Shown one piece after another: positions 24,966 to 37,623 of a stretch of 64,000 bases of DNA. The stretch is from Paramecium octaurelia (Eukaryota; Ciliophora; Oligohymenophorea; Peniculida; Parameciidae), in the NCBI GenBank assembly GCA_905182995.1, contig CAJJDP010000108.1:15722-79721 (forward strand), read 5' to 3'. The notes under the pieces are model-generated. The model had not been told where the DNA came from and did no database searches. It saw only the letters and a list, made by a program, of their open reading frames with translations. A program made the position numbers and the translations under genes. Position 1 is the first letter of the stretch, and every line of letters starts with the position of its first letter.

Positions 24966-25956
24966 TCATTTTTAGCTATATTTCCTTATTTAAATCTTCT
25001 TTGAATAATTGTCCCAAGTAAATAAGTATTATCCATCGTCGCTTCATGTTCCATAAATTTCCCTTAATGAATCATCTTAAAAATATACTGATTAAGTTTA
25101 TTAAGCTTCATAGGTTCCTTTTGCTTCAAAATTTAATTTTATTAGATTTAGATAAGGTCCATTTTTGCAAATTAGAATAGATTTATTTTTAATATATCTT
25201 GAAGGAAACAAACCGTCACAATATTCACCCTAACTAGAAACTTAGATTTCTTTCTATTTGACAAACTCATCCTTTTCATGATTAAATACATAAATTTACA
25301 ATTGAGGGGTATTTGATTATTAGAAAGCAAACATTTCATTGTGAATGAAATTAAGTCTATACCCAAATTTTTGGGTAATTATCTTCTGTTTTACAATCCA
25401 TCGTTATTAATTTGTTTAGCAAATCACAAGTATAGATGAATTTAAAGAGCAACTTATTAATTAATTTCCATCTTAATTTATCGATAATGCATTTATCCAT
25501 CCAGTCTCCTCTTTAATTGTCTACTAGTAAGACCATTATAATTTTTTAGACCAAAAATTTTATTGTGCAATCTACACCTCCAGAAATTATGAGATTTTCA
25601 TCATTAGGGCGTATTGCTAAGCAGTATATGGAGTGTTTATGACTGTTTAATTTCTGTAAGTATTTTGGTAAGGATAAAAGAATCGAAGACCAGATTATTA
25701 TGGAAGAATCAATTGAACAAGTAACAAATTAGGAATTCTTCTTGAAAAAATTGATATTTGTGATGTATCTTTATTAAGTCTAAAATAACTTCATAGTTTT
25801 GAGTGAGCCCCATTTAAACTGAAATGCTTTGCCATAATTCAGTGAAGAAGTAATCAGTATCTTGTTATCCTAATTAATAGCCATTGCTACAGTGAATGAT
25901 TTCTCACTAAATGAATTCTCTAATTCATAAGTGGATGAATTTTAATAGTTTTACAT
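24966..25956 (-). pseudogene. WD40-repeat gene, truncated copy with internal TGA
   Basis: The minus-strand frame from about 25956 gives WD40 blades (FVTCSIDSSIIIW; LIISGGVDCTIKFW; LISCSLNSSILVI) closely similar in order to the gene at 21.1-22.6 kb. It meets TGA at 25044-25046. After that TGA the same frame goes on for ~25 codons with the family's normal closing blade (SDDGQYLFTWDNYSKKIQIRK) to a second TGA at 24966-24968. The B-box-like finger and coiled coil of the relative are missing upstream. I infer a 5'-truncated copy with a nonsense change near the 3' end. It might still make a protein lacking the last blade. It is convergent with the V-ATPase gene, about 140 bp away. Confidence 0.7.
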
Positions 25957-26693
25957 TCTTGCTTTTTATTGTGTCTAAAACTTTTGCAATTAATTAATTA
26001 ATGAAATAAAAGTTTTAATTTTAAAAAGATATAAATACATTTTATTCCACAAAATAATATACAATATACAGAAGTTAATTTTCAATTTAATAACCTTTTA
26101 ATTTAAAATCTGTTTGTAATTAATCAATAATTAAATTAATAAAAAAATCAATTTTCTTTAATTTTTGCATTTTTTGCGAAAAATTAGAAAACAATCAATA
26201 AGTATTATGGTTATGATAATAAAATTAAGATAATTATGATTTTCTATTTCAATTTTTAGGATGAATAGTTATTTGAAAATCCATTTTCTCTTATACAAAT
26301 CTCAATTTACAGGCAGATATTTTTGAAGGAATCTAAGAAGGAGGAGCTTAATTTAAAAACGTATGACTAATTTTCGATAAATTTCTACTTGAATAATTCT
26401 TATTTCTTGGATTGATGAATATTTTTGTATCTAGAATAAGAGTGAATTTTTTCATACATAATAATATATATTTTGTTTTGATGAATTTCTCTTATTTGAA
26501 AAGACATCAGATAAAATAGAAATGAAAGTTTTTAAGAGAATTTATTACTATTTTTATTAGGTTGTGTTTTAATTCAATCAATTAGAACACTCAAGAGTTG
26601 ATGCATAACTTTACATTTGCTAATTGAAAATTGATTGATTAAAAAATATATTTTATTCTCTATATTAATTATTATAATATTTATAAGTATAAA
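25957..26693. other. intergenic, no gene seen
   Basis: AT-rich with no open frame of note; separates a minus-strand WD40 copy from the plus-strand finger/TPR gene and should contain the latter's promoter. Confidence 0.4.
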
Positions 26694-29600
26694 ATGGATG
26701 ATTTTGAGTTTGTGTGTAACTATGATGGACATGAGGAGGAGGAGATTATTGGATTCTGTTTAAATAAAAATTGCCAATAAAATGTATAATTCTGTTTGAA
26801 ATGTTGTTGGGATAAACATGGAGATCATGAGGAAGATTGCAAAACTTTTAAACAAATATAAAAATTATTGCAAAATAATAAACAATAATAAATTAGACAA
26901 AGTGATGATGTGAACAATAAATTAAAATCCATATAATTGAAATGTGAATAATTAAGCCAGTCTAAAATTATTGGGTCTGAAAAACTAGATGAAATAGAAA
27001 AGTATTTAAAGTAAAAGGAATATAAAAATTGTTTAGATGAAATATATTTCTTAAAGAACTTCCAAGATGCAAATTAATCGAATCAAAGTAAACTTAAATT
27101 TTGTATATAATAATTAGAATTGATATTAGAATAGTTGGATAATGTTCTAGAAACTTTAAAAACATTAGGATAACAACAAATACCGAATTAAAAAAAATCA
27201 TAATCAGAAAACACTAAAAATATTTATAAGGCTGAAGTGAAAGGTAAGTTTATCGAATAATTAAACTAGATTAGGAAATTTAAGTTAATGTCATTAATAA
27301 TGAGGATGAATTAGATAAGAAATAAACTTAAGTATTACTATAACCAATGGAAAAATTAATACCATTTTCTTTTGAAAATTAACAGTTGAACCAAAGCAGC
27401 AAAGACTAAATCTCTTAAGGCAATTCTTATTAATCAGCCTTATAAGAATTTTATTGTGACAAAACTTCATAATTAACACCAAATAACTAAAATCATATGA
27501 ATTAACACTCTAAACCCTAATAACCATCTTAGCAAGTTCCTTTAACTTAAGGTCCTTAAATTCAAACAAATGAAATGTAATTTAGCTCATAATAGATGCC
27601 TTAATTTTTAAGTATGAAGTTCTTTTTGTATAATTATAGAAAATATTTACTAAGAGTAAATCAAATAAAAGAGTAATAGCTCTCAATCTTAATAGATAAA
27701 ATAAAAATTTGAGGAGTAGCTAAATAGAGAAATAAGTAAAAAACCTGAGTAATTTTAAATTATATTTAAGGTATTAAAACATGCCTCAACCAATAATAAA
27801 ACTAACAGATCAAGAATGGGAACAGTATAAAACTGTTATTTAAAATGCATAACATTCTGGTAAGAATACAATCAAATGAGCATTTAGATCAGAATTTTGT
27901 TTTGGATGTTGAAGTGGCTACTTATCATGATGATGAATTATAAAAAGTATTAGAGGAGTGTGATGAATTTCTAGAGATTGATCCCCTAAACTTTGATAAA
28001 CATTTTTTGAAAGGTTCAATATTATACTCTTATTTTGTTAGGTTTAACATTAATCAAAGCCAAAAGAAATGTAGAAGCCCTTGAATATAGCGAATTCATC
28101 ATGGATATGTATCCAAACAATTTTTAATCGTATATTTTAAAAGGCTTGGCATTAAATCAATTAAATAGATATGAAGAAGCACTCCATAATTATTGCATAT
28201 CGATTTAAATTGAGCCGACTTTTGAAGCTTATTTTTTCTAAGGTATACACATAACTAACTAACATAAGGGATATCTTTAATGGCTATTAATTAGCTTGAT
28301 GATGCTATTGAATCCTTTAAAATTTCTATTAGAATGCGTCCAAATATAGAAATTGCCTATTATCAAATGGGTTTTTAAGATTTATCAACTTTTAGGCCTT
28401 GCATTAATGCGTAAAGAGAAGTATGATTAAGCAATTTAATATTTTGAAAACGCCCTAAGAATTGTTCCAAATTATGATTAAGCCCTAAAATAAAAAAGTA
28501 GTTTTATACTTAATTTTAGACNTAAAAATATTTATAAGGCTGAAGTGAAAGGTAAGTTTATCGAATAATTAAACTAGATTAGGAAATTTAAGTTAATGTC
28601 ATTAATAATGAGGATGAATTAGATAAGAAATAAACTTAAGTATTACTATAACCAATGGAAAAATTAATACCATTTTCTTTTGAAAATTAACAGTTGAACC
28701 AAAGCAGCAAAGACTAAATCTCTTAAGGCAATTCTTATTAATCAGCCTTATAAGAATTTTATTGTGACAAAACTTCATAATTAACACCAAATAACTAAAA
28801 TCATATGAATTAACACTCTAAACCCTAATAACCATCTTAGCAAGTTCCTTTAACTTAAGGTCCTTAAATTCAAACAAATGAAATGTAATTTAGCTCATAA
28901 TAGATGCCTTAATTTTTAAGTATGAAGTTCTTTTTGTATAATTATAGAAAATATTTACTAAGAGTAAATCAAATAAAAGAGTAATAGCTCTCAATCTTAA
29001 TAGATAAAATAAAAATTTGAGGAGTAGCTAAATAGAGAAATAAGTAAAAAACCTGAGTAATTTTAAATTATATTTAAGGTATTAAAACATGCCTCAACCA
29101 ATAATAAAACTAACAGATCAAGAATGGGAACAGTATAAAACTGTTATTTAAAATGCATAACATTCTGGTAAGAATACAATCAAATGAGCATTTAGATCAG
29201 AATTTTGTTTTGGATGTTGAAGTGGCTACTTATCATGATGATGAATTATAAAAAGTATTAGAGGAGTGTGATGAATTTCTAGAGATTGATCCCCTAAACT
29301 TTGATAAACATTTTTTGAAAGGTTCAATATTATACTCTTATTTTGTTAGGTTTAACATTAATCAAAGCCAAAAGAAATGTAGAAGCCCTTGAATATAGCG
29401 AATTCATCATGGATATGTATCCAAACAATTTTTAATCGTATATTTTAAAAGGCTTGGCATTAAATCAATTAAATAGATATGAAGAAGCACTCCATAATTA
29501 TTGCATATCGATTTAAATTGAGCCGACTTTTGAAGCTTATTTTTTCTAAGGTATACACATAACTAACTAACATAAGGGATATCTTTAATGGCTATTAATT

Positions 29601-30307
29601 AGCTTGATGATGCTATTGAATCCTTTAAAATTTCTATTAGAATGCGTCCAAATATAGAAATTGCCTATTATCAAATGGGTTTTTAAGATTTATCAACTTT
29701 TAGGCCTTGCATTAATGCGTAAAGAGAAGTATGATTAAGCAATTTAATATTTTGAAAACGCCCTAAGAATTGTTCCAAATTATGATTAAGCCCTAAAATA
29801 AAAAAGTAGTTTTATACTTAATTTTAGACTTGTGTTTACGGCAACTAGAAGGACGATAAGAAGCTATCTACAAGTCAAACGATTTAAATCAAAGACCTGA
29901 AAGTGAGGAAACTACCTATTTTAAAAATGGTTAGTCTTAATTGATTACTGTAGGATTGGAGTTGTTTAAGGAATAGAAGTATAATGCAGCATTAACTTAA
30001 TTTGAAAAGGCTATATAAATTAATAATTAAATGCATGAAGCTCATGTCTATAAGGGTAATTAGAATTCTAATTTTTCAGGTTAAACACTAAACCAATTAG
30101 GAAGACTAATCGAGGCGGTAAAATCTTTTGACGAAGGATTAAAGATACTACCTAAGCCATAATATATGATAAAAAAAGGTTTTAATATTTTTCAAATTTA
30201 AAGCTGATACATTAAAAGAAATGAATAATAATGAGGAAGCTTTATTGCTTTATCAAAAGGCTTAATCAATTATTTCTAAAGAATAATAAAATCCATAATG
30301 GAAATGA
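26694..30307 (+). CDS. Cys/His-finger, coiled-coil and TPR protein, inflated by an assembly duplication
   Basis: ATG at 26694, TGA at 30305-30307. The N-terminus has a finger (C..DGHEEEEIIGFCLNKNC...FCLKCCWDKHGDHEEDC, residues ~8-55), then coiled coil, then a Q/N/P-rich linker, then at least seven TPR units (e.g. GLALNQLNRYEEALHNYCIS, GLALMRKEKYDQAIQYFENA, GQTLNQLGRLIEAVKSFDEG). Each unit is preceded by a 22-28 nt intron at the K-G junction. The segment 27215-28521 is repeated exactly at 28523-29829 with one N between. Reading straight from 28521 to 29830 keeps the frame through an intron and the following TPR, so the true gene almost surely has one copy. The product then has about 690 residues. 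Same family type as 14262-15728. Likely cytosolic scaffold. Confidence 0.85.
27215..28521. repeat. 1307-bp exact copy, left of N
   Basis: Matches 28523-29829, offset 1308, with identical introns and exons. Lies inside the finger/TPR gene; most simply an unmerged contig overlap. Confidence 0.95.
28522..28522. other. single-base gap (N), contig join
   Basis: Single N exactly between two identical 1307-bp segments. Confidence 0.95.
28523..29829. repeat. 1307-bp exact copy, right of N
   Basis: Second copy of 27215-28521; continues into the unique 3' end of the gene at 29830. Confidence 0.95.
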
Positions 30308-30853
30308 AAAATTGAAAATCGTTTTCAATATATATATATCTATTAGCATGTTTAAAAATTTTCAAGCATTTTAAATTAGTTAAAATAGATCCAAAATAAT
30401 CTGATTATTTTCTACATTAAACTAGTCGTTTCAAATGAATTATAATGATTTTATTTATTAAGAAAAGTTTCAATTCTTAAGAGTTTATTTTATTCAGTTC
30501 GTTTAGGTGAGATTTTTTATATCTGACGAGAAAAACAAACATTGGTTGAAAATTTGATAATTCAATAATTAAATGGCTCTTAGGATAAATAGAAAGAATT
30601 TAAAATGAAAGGCGACTAAATTAAATTAAGTAGAAAGAGGTGTAGTATGAAAGGAATTTTTAATATAATACAGAAATTACAAAAAATGATAATAGCAATA
30701 AATTTACATACTTTAAATTTTATTTAGTGAGTCAACAATATTTCACTTATTGGACTGAAAAATTGTTTTTAAGAATTTTCTAATTATTATATAATACTTT
30801 TTATGTTAACGAAATTTTGTACAATTATATTAATATAAATAAATTAAAGAGAA
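30308..30853. other. intergenic, no gene seen
   Basis: AT-rich stretch with no supported feature between the finger/TPR gene and the GTPase pseudogene. Confidence 0.4.
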
Positions 30854-32772
30854 ATGCAATAAATTTAGGATCACTTAATTGAAGATGAAGATGTTTTGTA
30901 TTAAATGTCATAATAAATTATTTCAATCTAATTGAATGAAATACCTTGTACAGTATAGAAAGAGAAATCAACCGAAAAATTAATACTGTTTTTAGGATTT
31001 TAGCATGAAACCTTCGATTAATTTTATAGTCACTTTATTGATAAAAAATGCCTCCAAGAAAACACATTTTTCAAGATTGTTTTGATAAGGAAAAATTAGC
31101 AATCTTGCTTTCTCATTAATAGTCCATACTCTCTAAAGAAATGCACTGATTATGATTAAGATTTAGATTAAAAAATAATGCTATTTTCTTCTAAAATTAA
31201 TTTAGAATAAATTTTGGAGTAATTTCATGAATGTAAAGCTCATCTTGTTGTAAATTATAAAGAACTATTAGGAAATACTTAATAAGAGAAACTTTAAAAT
31301 TTAATAGATAAATAATTATTGTATTTCGGAAAAATCAAATTAAAATAAAAGTACATCTCAATTATCCATTTAGAAAGAGAAAACTATTATTCTCTCATTA
31401 TTGTTAAAGATTTAAAATCTTTGAATTTAATAGAATTAAATTTCATAACAATTGTATTAATCTTAAATACAATATTCAAAAATGTTTCATTTTTTGAGTT
31501 TAAAATTACATAGAATCCCCTCAAATTGAATTATGGTGAAATGAGCTGTCATATGATGAGATAACAAGAAAAATTATTGAAAATAGTAAATAACAAAATA
31601 GAAAGGCTTTGGATATAATTGTTGAATTTACAATAAATACCTAAAATTGATGAGTGTTATGGATTTTAATTATCATTAGGAAATTATCTAGAGTAGCTTA
31701 ATGGAATCCTAAATTTATATTTGAAACCAAAATTAACGGTTTTATGGAAAATTATGTATAAAATAAATTCAATAACTATGAATTTTGGAAAAGATATTAA
31801 TAAAGAGTTGGCAAAATTGAATTAATCGCCTTAATTAGAAGAATTTTTGAAACTCAATTATTAGACATAAATTAATTGAAAGAAGTTAATGAATTTTTTA
31901 CAAAATATCATAAATATGAATATGATAATGTTGTTATCGTATCAATTTAGAATTTAGCTATTATTGTAAATTGTTGGAGTAAATACTTCAAAAATCACTT
32001 AGTGTACAAGCTCTTTTAATTGAATCAAATAGGAAAGAATGTTCAAACTCTACCATAATAGGATTTTGAGACAGGAGTCTTCTTATTCGGAAAAAGTCGA
32101 GTATGAAAGAGTACTATAATTAACTCGATTCAAGACTCTAAAAGTCTGACCATAAAAAAAGAAATAAATGACTAATGTTATGTCATTAAAGAAGGAATTA
32201 AGACATAATTTACCATTGATCATGGGTCTATGAGTGAGACTTAGGTAATTTCTGGTACGGAAATAGATGGTGTTTGGTATTTTGATTGTCCTGGGTTTGA
32301 TGATAATGTATCTGAGTATAACCGTATAGCTCACAGAATTAATTTATACAATTATTTAAAGAAGGCAAAAAAAGTAATTGGTTTTTTAGTTATGGATGGA
32401 TCTATCAAAGATGCTTAAATTATTAAAGATACTATTAACCCTCTTTATGAATTGATGGAAGATAAAAACTAGCTATTATTGGAACATGAAAAATGGCTTT
32501 CTTTAATTTTGGTTAAAATTAAGAAAAATGCAAGATAGAATTGTATAATTTACCTCAAAATATTTCTAATTTTCTTTCAGATTGTGACTTTATATATTTA
32601 TCAAAAAACACAACTATTTTATAAATTAAAAAAAATGCAAATACTTTGGTCAAAAGTTGGGAATAAGCCTATCGTGGATAATTAGATGGCAATTACAGCA
32701 TTTTTAGATAAATGTATGAAAATAGTAATTAATGTGTTGAATTTTATAAGGCAAAAAAAAATTGTTAAATGA
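30854..32772 (+). pseudogene. P-loop GTPase, inactivated in the P-loop
   Basis: From ATG at 30854 a long N-terminal region of ~330 codons reads openly to TGA near 31880. A one-base shift then restores a frame that leads into a GTPase domain. Its P-loop region reads FGKSRV-stop-KSTIIN. The stop is TGA at 32104-32106, where a GGA glycine would complete the canonical GxxxxGKS/T loop. Later motifs are present: WYFDCPGFDDN (G3, ~32280-32310) and AKKVIGFLVMDGS. TGA at 32770-32772 ends the frame, and weak homologous-looking pieces continue to ~33000. The domain resembles the AIG1/dynamin-like or HSR1-type GTPases common in ciliates. The combined frameshift and nonsense change point to a pseudogene. 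A sequencing error at the glycine codon cannot be excluded. Confidence 0.75.
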
Positions 32773-34111
32773 TAATTAATAATTTGAAACATTAAAAAAT
32801 AATACTAGGTAAAAAATAATCGATATAGTTCAAAGATAATTGTAAAACAATGAATTTAAAGTGTAATTTTAGTTGATGATGGAGAACAAATTGTTTTATT
32901 TAATTCAAGATGGAATTGCAATGCTTATCATTAAAGTTCAGCATATTATGTTAATTTTTCAAAACTAATTCAATCATTATATTTTAGAAAATCAAAGTGA
33001 TGTTTCATAAAAAGAACAGATTATTAAATAACTATAATCCATTCTGAAAGAAGATATTAATTAAAATAATTTAGAAGTTATTCTATTTTAATTATAAAGT
33101 TGGTGTCAACAATTAATTGGACATGAAATTAGTTTTTTTTTTTGGATTAGCTAATATCTGATGCTACATCCTACTTGAAAATTTTATTTTATACAAAAAA
33201 TAGGAATATAGCCCTATTCAATATAAATACAGAAATAATCAGAAAGAACCTGGAAGTCGCCATGTAATTAATCACTTAAATTGAGAAAAGCGATTAGAAT
33301 TTGATTAGATTAGGAATGATATCTTTGATACATGTTATATCTTCAGTGCAACTATTATTATTTGAATCTATAATAATAAATTAAGGTAAGATGTCTATAG
33401 AATAGCGCGTTGATAAATTCAAAAATAGAGTATTAAAATTAAAATATGAATTGCATTTAGAATCGTAAGCAAGGAATGAAAGAATTTGATTTCGATCAAT
33501 AATATTTTGAATAATTATTAATGATGTATATTTACATTCTGGTTAGTTTCTACCTAAATTAATAAACTTTAATCCAATATACTCTTTATCAAATGTTTTG
33601 TAGGTTAAATTTTGAAGATAAAAATTCCCTTTTAATTACTTTTTAGAATGATCTTATCTTATATACTAATATTGATATTAATTTATATAATTATCTAAGA
33701 AATCTATAATCTTAAATCAATTTTACATTAAAAAAATAGCTATATTTCAGACTTGAATTTCAAATTATTCATTTAAATAAATGAATAATATGAAATATCA
33801 TCAAAAGGGCCAAGACTGGGTTTGGAATATTTAACTATATCTGCTGAAGATAACTTAATTTAATCAGGCAGAATTCAGACTCATTATAATACAAATGGAA
33901 CAGAATTTATCAAATACAACAGAAATTTTTCTTGATGTAAATTATTTTTATTTTTGGAGTTATAAACATAGAAAGTTAGAATAATAACAATATATGATAG
34001 GAGAATATCTATTTTCTTTGAAATTTTTAAAAATACCTCTAAAATTTATTTTATTAAACAATCATTATTGTTAGCTTTTTCTCATTAAATGTTATGTTTG
34101 CTTTAGTAAAT
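32773..34111. other. decayed sequence, no gene resolved
   Basis: Plus-strand coding-like pieces with TAA/TAG-rich frames broken by TGA, probably the rotted 3' part of the GTPase gene. Nothing assignable. Confidence 0.4.
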
Positions 34112-37100
34112 TCATTATTGTGTCTTATTTTTTAATTTTTTTTTTCTTCAAGAGATTATGTTATAAATAGAGTTCGTTTTTAGATAACTAAAGTTAATTA
34201 TAGATTAATACCTAGAGTATAACTTGAGAAATATTATTGTGTGGGTAATAACATTTAAATTCCTTTATTATCTCAAAATCTTTAAATAATTCAAGATACT
34301 ATCCTCTGATTAGTTTTTATCCATAAATATCTTCATCTGAAGAATCATCAGAAGTTACTTTAATAGCTAACGCTCTTTGTATATTTTAACCTTGAAGCTC
34401 CTTACTTTCTTTAGTATTTGTAAAGACTGTTTATTGTCTATCTCTCTAAAGTAGTATCAATTCCTCTTTTTATTTAATCTTCTCAAACTAGATCATCATA
34501 CTTTATTCAATTGGTTTAAACTCTTATTATGGAAATTGATTAACTTATTTATCAGTTAACCTTTAAGTATTTTTCAAGATTTCTTCTTCTAAATATTATT
34601 TTGTTAACTTATTTTCATCTTCCGAATTATCTTTATCAAATCCTTTTGTGTATATTTTATTGGGTAATTACTTTTTATTATTATCTTGGTTCTAATTAAT
34701 TTCTTAATCTTTTTAATTATAATCAGAGTTTGCTTTAATATTGCTATTTTTAATAGAACGTTGACTTTTTGAATATTCCAAATCAAAGGATAATTCATCT
34801 AATTTATACTACTTATTCTATTGTAGTTCTTATAGCTTGTCATTTTAAATTATATAATCTTAGATGCTCTATTTTCTCTTAATTGTGACTGGCCCTTATG
34901 GACTTTTTTTGTATTATTGAGATGCAATTAATTAATTGTTAAACGCTTAGAATTTAGGTTTTTTTTCAACATTATCATCTCTTTCGGTGAACAATCTTTT
35001 AAATTGATTTTATCTGTGTCTTATGGTATCACCTTAATCTGTTTGTTTTCTTTCGAATTTTGATCTGATTGAATTCCTTTTCTTTACCATTCTTTACCTT
35101 GTTTCTTTAGTATCTGTGTTATGACAAGAAGGTAAGATAGATGTCTATTATTTCTCAAGTTAAAGCAATTATTCACTAATATTATTTTCATCCGATCTCT
35201 CACCCTTCGTTTATGGTTCTTCCAAGTTAGGTTACAGCTTCTGATTGTTTAAGATGTTAAACAATCTATAGTCTTAGGATTTGCTCAAAATTCCAACTTA
35301 ACTAACCTCTTCTATAGGCCATTCTTGATTCTATTTAAGACCATGATCTTATACAGTATTATGATTCTATATATTGCGAAGAGATTCATGGGATATACAA
35401 TTTATTGAAGTTGGTATATTTGGTATCTACTTAGTGAATTAGTTAGATAGATTATTCATTATTTTTTCGTCATATTGTTATTATTATTTAATGGCTACTT
35501 GCAATTCTAGGTTGTATATAATATTTACATTCTTTAATTCCTTCAAGATTACAAATCTCTTCATTTTTTATTATATATTATATTACACTTTCCATAACAA
35601 GGAAATGATGTTTCTTTGTAGATATTCTTCTATCTTCATTATTCCTTAAAGTAAAATTTCTATCTTGAGGTAGATTATGTCTCAGTTGATACAATACCTT
35701 TGTTCTGTTTATACCTCCGAAAAGTAGTGGGCAATCGAGAACAAAATGTTTTGAGTTTTTACAAATTGAGCATGTAATTGAGATTTTGCCGTATTATTTT
35801 TGTATTCTAATATCCTCTTCAAAGTTTTTAAAGGTTTCCTTTGATATAAATAATAACATACATAATCAATTTCATTCTATTTGATATTTTCAATTAAATG
35901 TTTTCTATCAATTGCTAATAATTTAGTATTTTTAGTGGCAATTGCTTCATATTTGTATTCTGTATTGAGAATGAAATTGAGTTGACCAACCAAACATGGA
36001 GTTTTTAATTTTTCGAGGATTCTTTTTTTTTTATTAATAATCACACGCAAATCGATTTTTCCATTAACTAATATGTAGAGCTTCTCTGCTCTCTAATTTG
36101 ATTTAAATAGATATTCATCTGGTTATAATTAGATTTCCTTGAATTACAGACAAAGTGTATTCAGTAAAGAATTGCTAAATTACTTAAATAAATCTAATTA
36201 TTTTAGTAATTTAATATTTATATCCACAATCATTTGGTCTTTTAATTATTATGGAATTTGTTCTTAAAATTGAATTACTTCTTAAGAAGGCTTGCTCCAA
36301 AAATATTCAAAATATCTTCTGAATTTAGTTTGCAATGATGCTGATACTTTCTAATTTTTCAAGAATTTATTTAAACTATTCATGTTTGTTTTAAATTACA
36401 CAGATTGTTTAGACATATCCTAAAATATTTATCCAATACTATTGACTGAATAAGCGAAGGTTGCTGTAGATATCAATGTCATTATTATACAAAATAGTCT
36501 TTCAGTTAAATTTACAGGAATGATATCACCATAACCAATAGTTGTCATAGTAACGATACTCCAATAAAATGAAACTACATATCTATCAATCCACATTGTA
36601 TTGTATAGTTATTCTTTTATCAACCAAGTTACTGTATTTTTATCTCCCCAATCCCCCCAAACTCCTAATTTATGCCAGATACAAGCTGAGAAATGAGCAC
36701 ACAATAATATAAAAAAGCTCTAATATTAAGTTTTTATTACATCAGTTTAATTAATTCGAAAACAGTTGTTTGTTCTTATGTCAATTCCAAACGATTGAAT
36801 AAAGAATTCGTTAATTTTGATATTTGGAATACTTTCAAGATTATTACAAGGTCTAAGTATATAAAAGAGAATTGTCTTCCAATAAAGAATGGTATGATTA
36901 ATACCAAATCAATTAGAAACTCTCTTTTTAGATATCTCTTTATTAATCTCTTCCTATTTTTGATCAGTACTCCTTTACTATATATACAGGTATTAAACTT
37001 AATAATGATTTCTAATAAGAATGAATAGCTGGGCAGTTATTCAAAAATGAAATCCTTTAGAACCCAATCCATTTCAACAATTTCCACAAATGATAATCGC

Positions 37101-37595
37101 AATGAAACATAAAATACATTAACTGTTACTATACACAATAGATATATATTCCAAATTATAATTATTGTGTCATCAGGTTCTAACAATATAAACTACATGA
37201 TTCTCTTTAGATAATTCCTTCTGTAATCTATTTTAATAAAAGTTATTACATTGCAAGAAGTTAACTTTTTGGTCAAATTTAATCAAAAACGATTATGCTT
37301 TAGCTTGTGTAAAATAGCCTCTATGTAAATAATAATTGTAATCTGAAGTGTTATCTTTAAGCAATTTGAAAAATTGACGATTCAGTAATTTAAAGGAAGT
37401 AGTAAACGTTTATTTTGTAATCGCTTATATAAATTTTAGAACGATAATAATGATATTGAATCCATTAAGTTTCCAAGTATTATTGAATCTATATTAAGAG
37501 AATTATCCTTTGAACAGATTCTGACTCTATTTTTGAAATTGAGTGTCAATTCTCTCTGAATTTTATTATTCCTCATATTATTATGAAATGTTCAT
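34112..37595 (-). CDS. voltage/cyclic-nucleotide-type K+ channel subunit (EAG/CNG-like)
   Basis: ATG at 37595, TGA at 34112-34114, about 1,110 residues after removing short introns. Order of parts: a cytosolic N-terminus of ~115 residues; S1 (DDTIIIIWNIYLLCIVTVN); further hydrophobic helices; S5 (LIFFILLCAHFSACIWH); a pore with the selectivity filter TMTTIGYGD (~36530); S6; then a cyclic-nucleotide-binding fold (DEYLFKSNQRAEKLYILVNGKI ... GQLNF, ~36130-35900). A ~500-residue polar Q/K/N-rich tail ends in an acidic SSDEDIYG region. The GYGD filter says K+ selective. The nucleotide fold lacks a textbook GE...RTA cassette, so ligand binding is unsure. Such channels set membrane excitability and ciliary beating in Paramecium. 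One intron appears to use a GAG acceptor. Its start lies only 28 bp from the end of IFT88. Confidence 0.9.
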
Positions 37596-37623
37596 AATTT
37601 ATATATTTATATTTTATATCATT

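Noticed and set aside
27294..28790. Two identical 62-residue minus-strand ORFs, hinting at a duplicated gene
   Set aside because: They are shadows of the finger/TPR gene on the other strand, doubled by the assembly duplication.
36980..37300. Apparent frame breaks in the N-terminus of the K+ channel
   Set aside because: A different start (37595) and a 22-nt intron near 37215-37240 give one continuous frame into S1.
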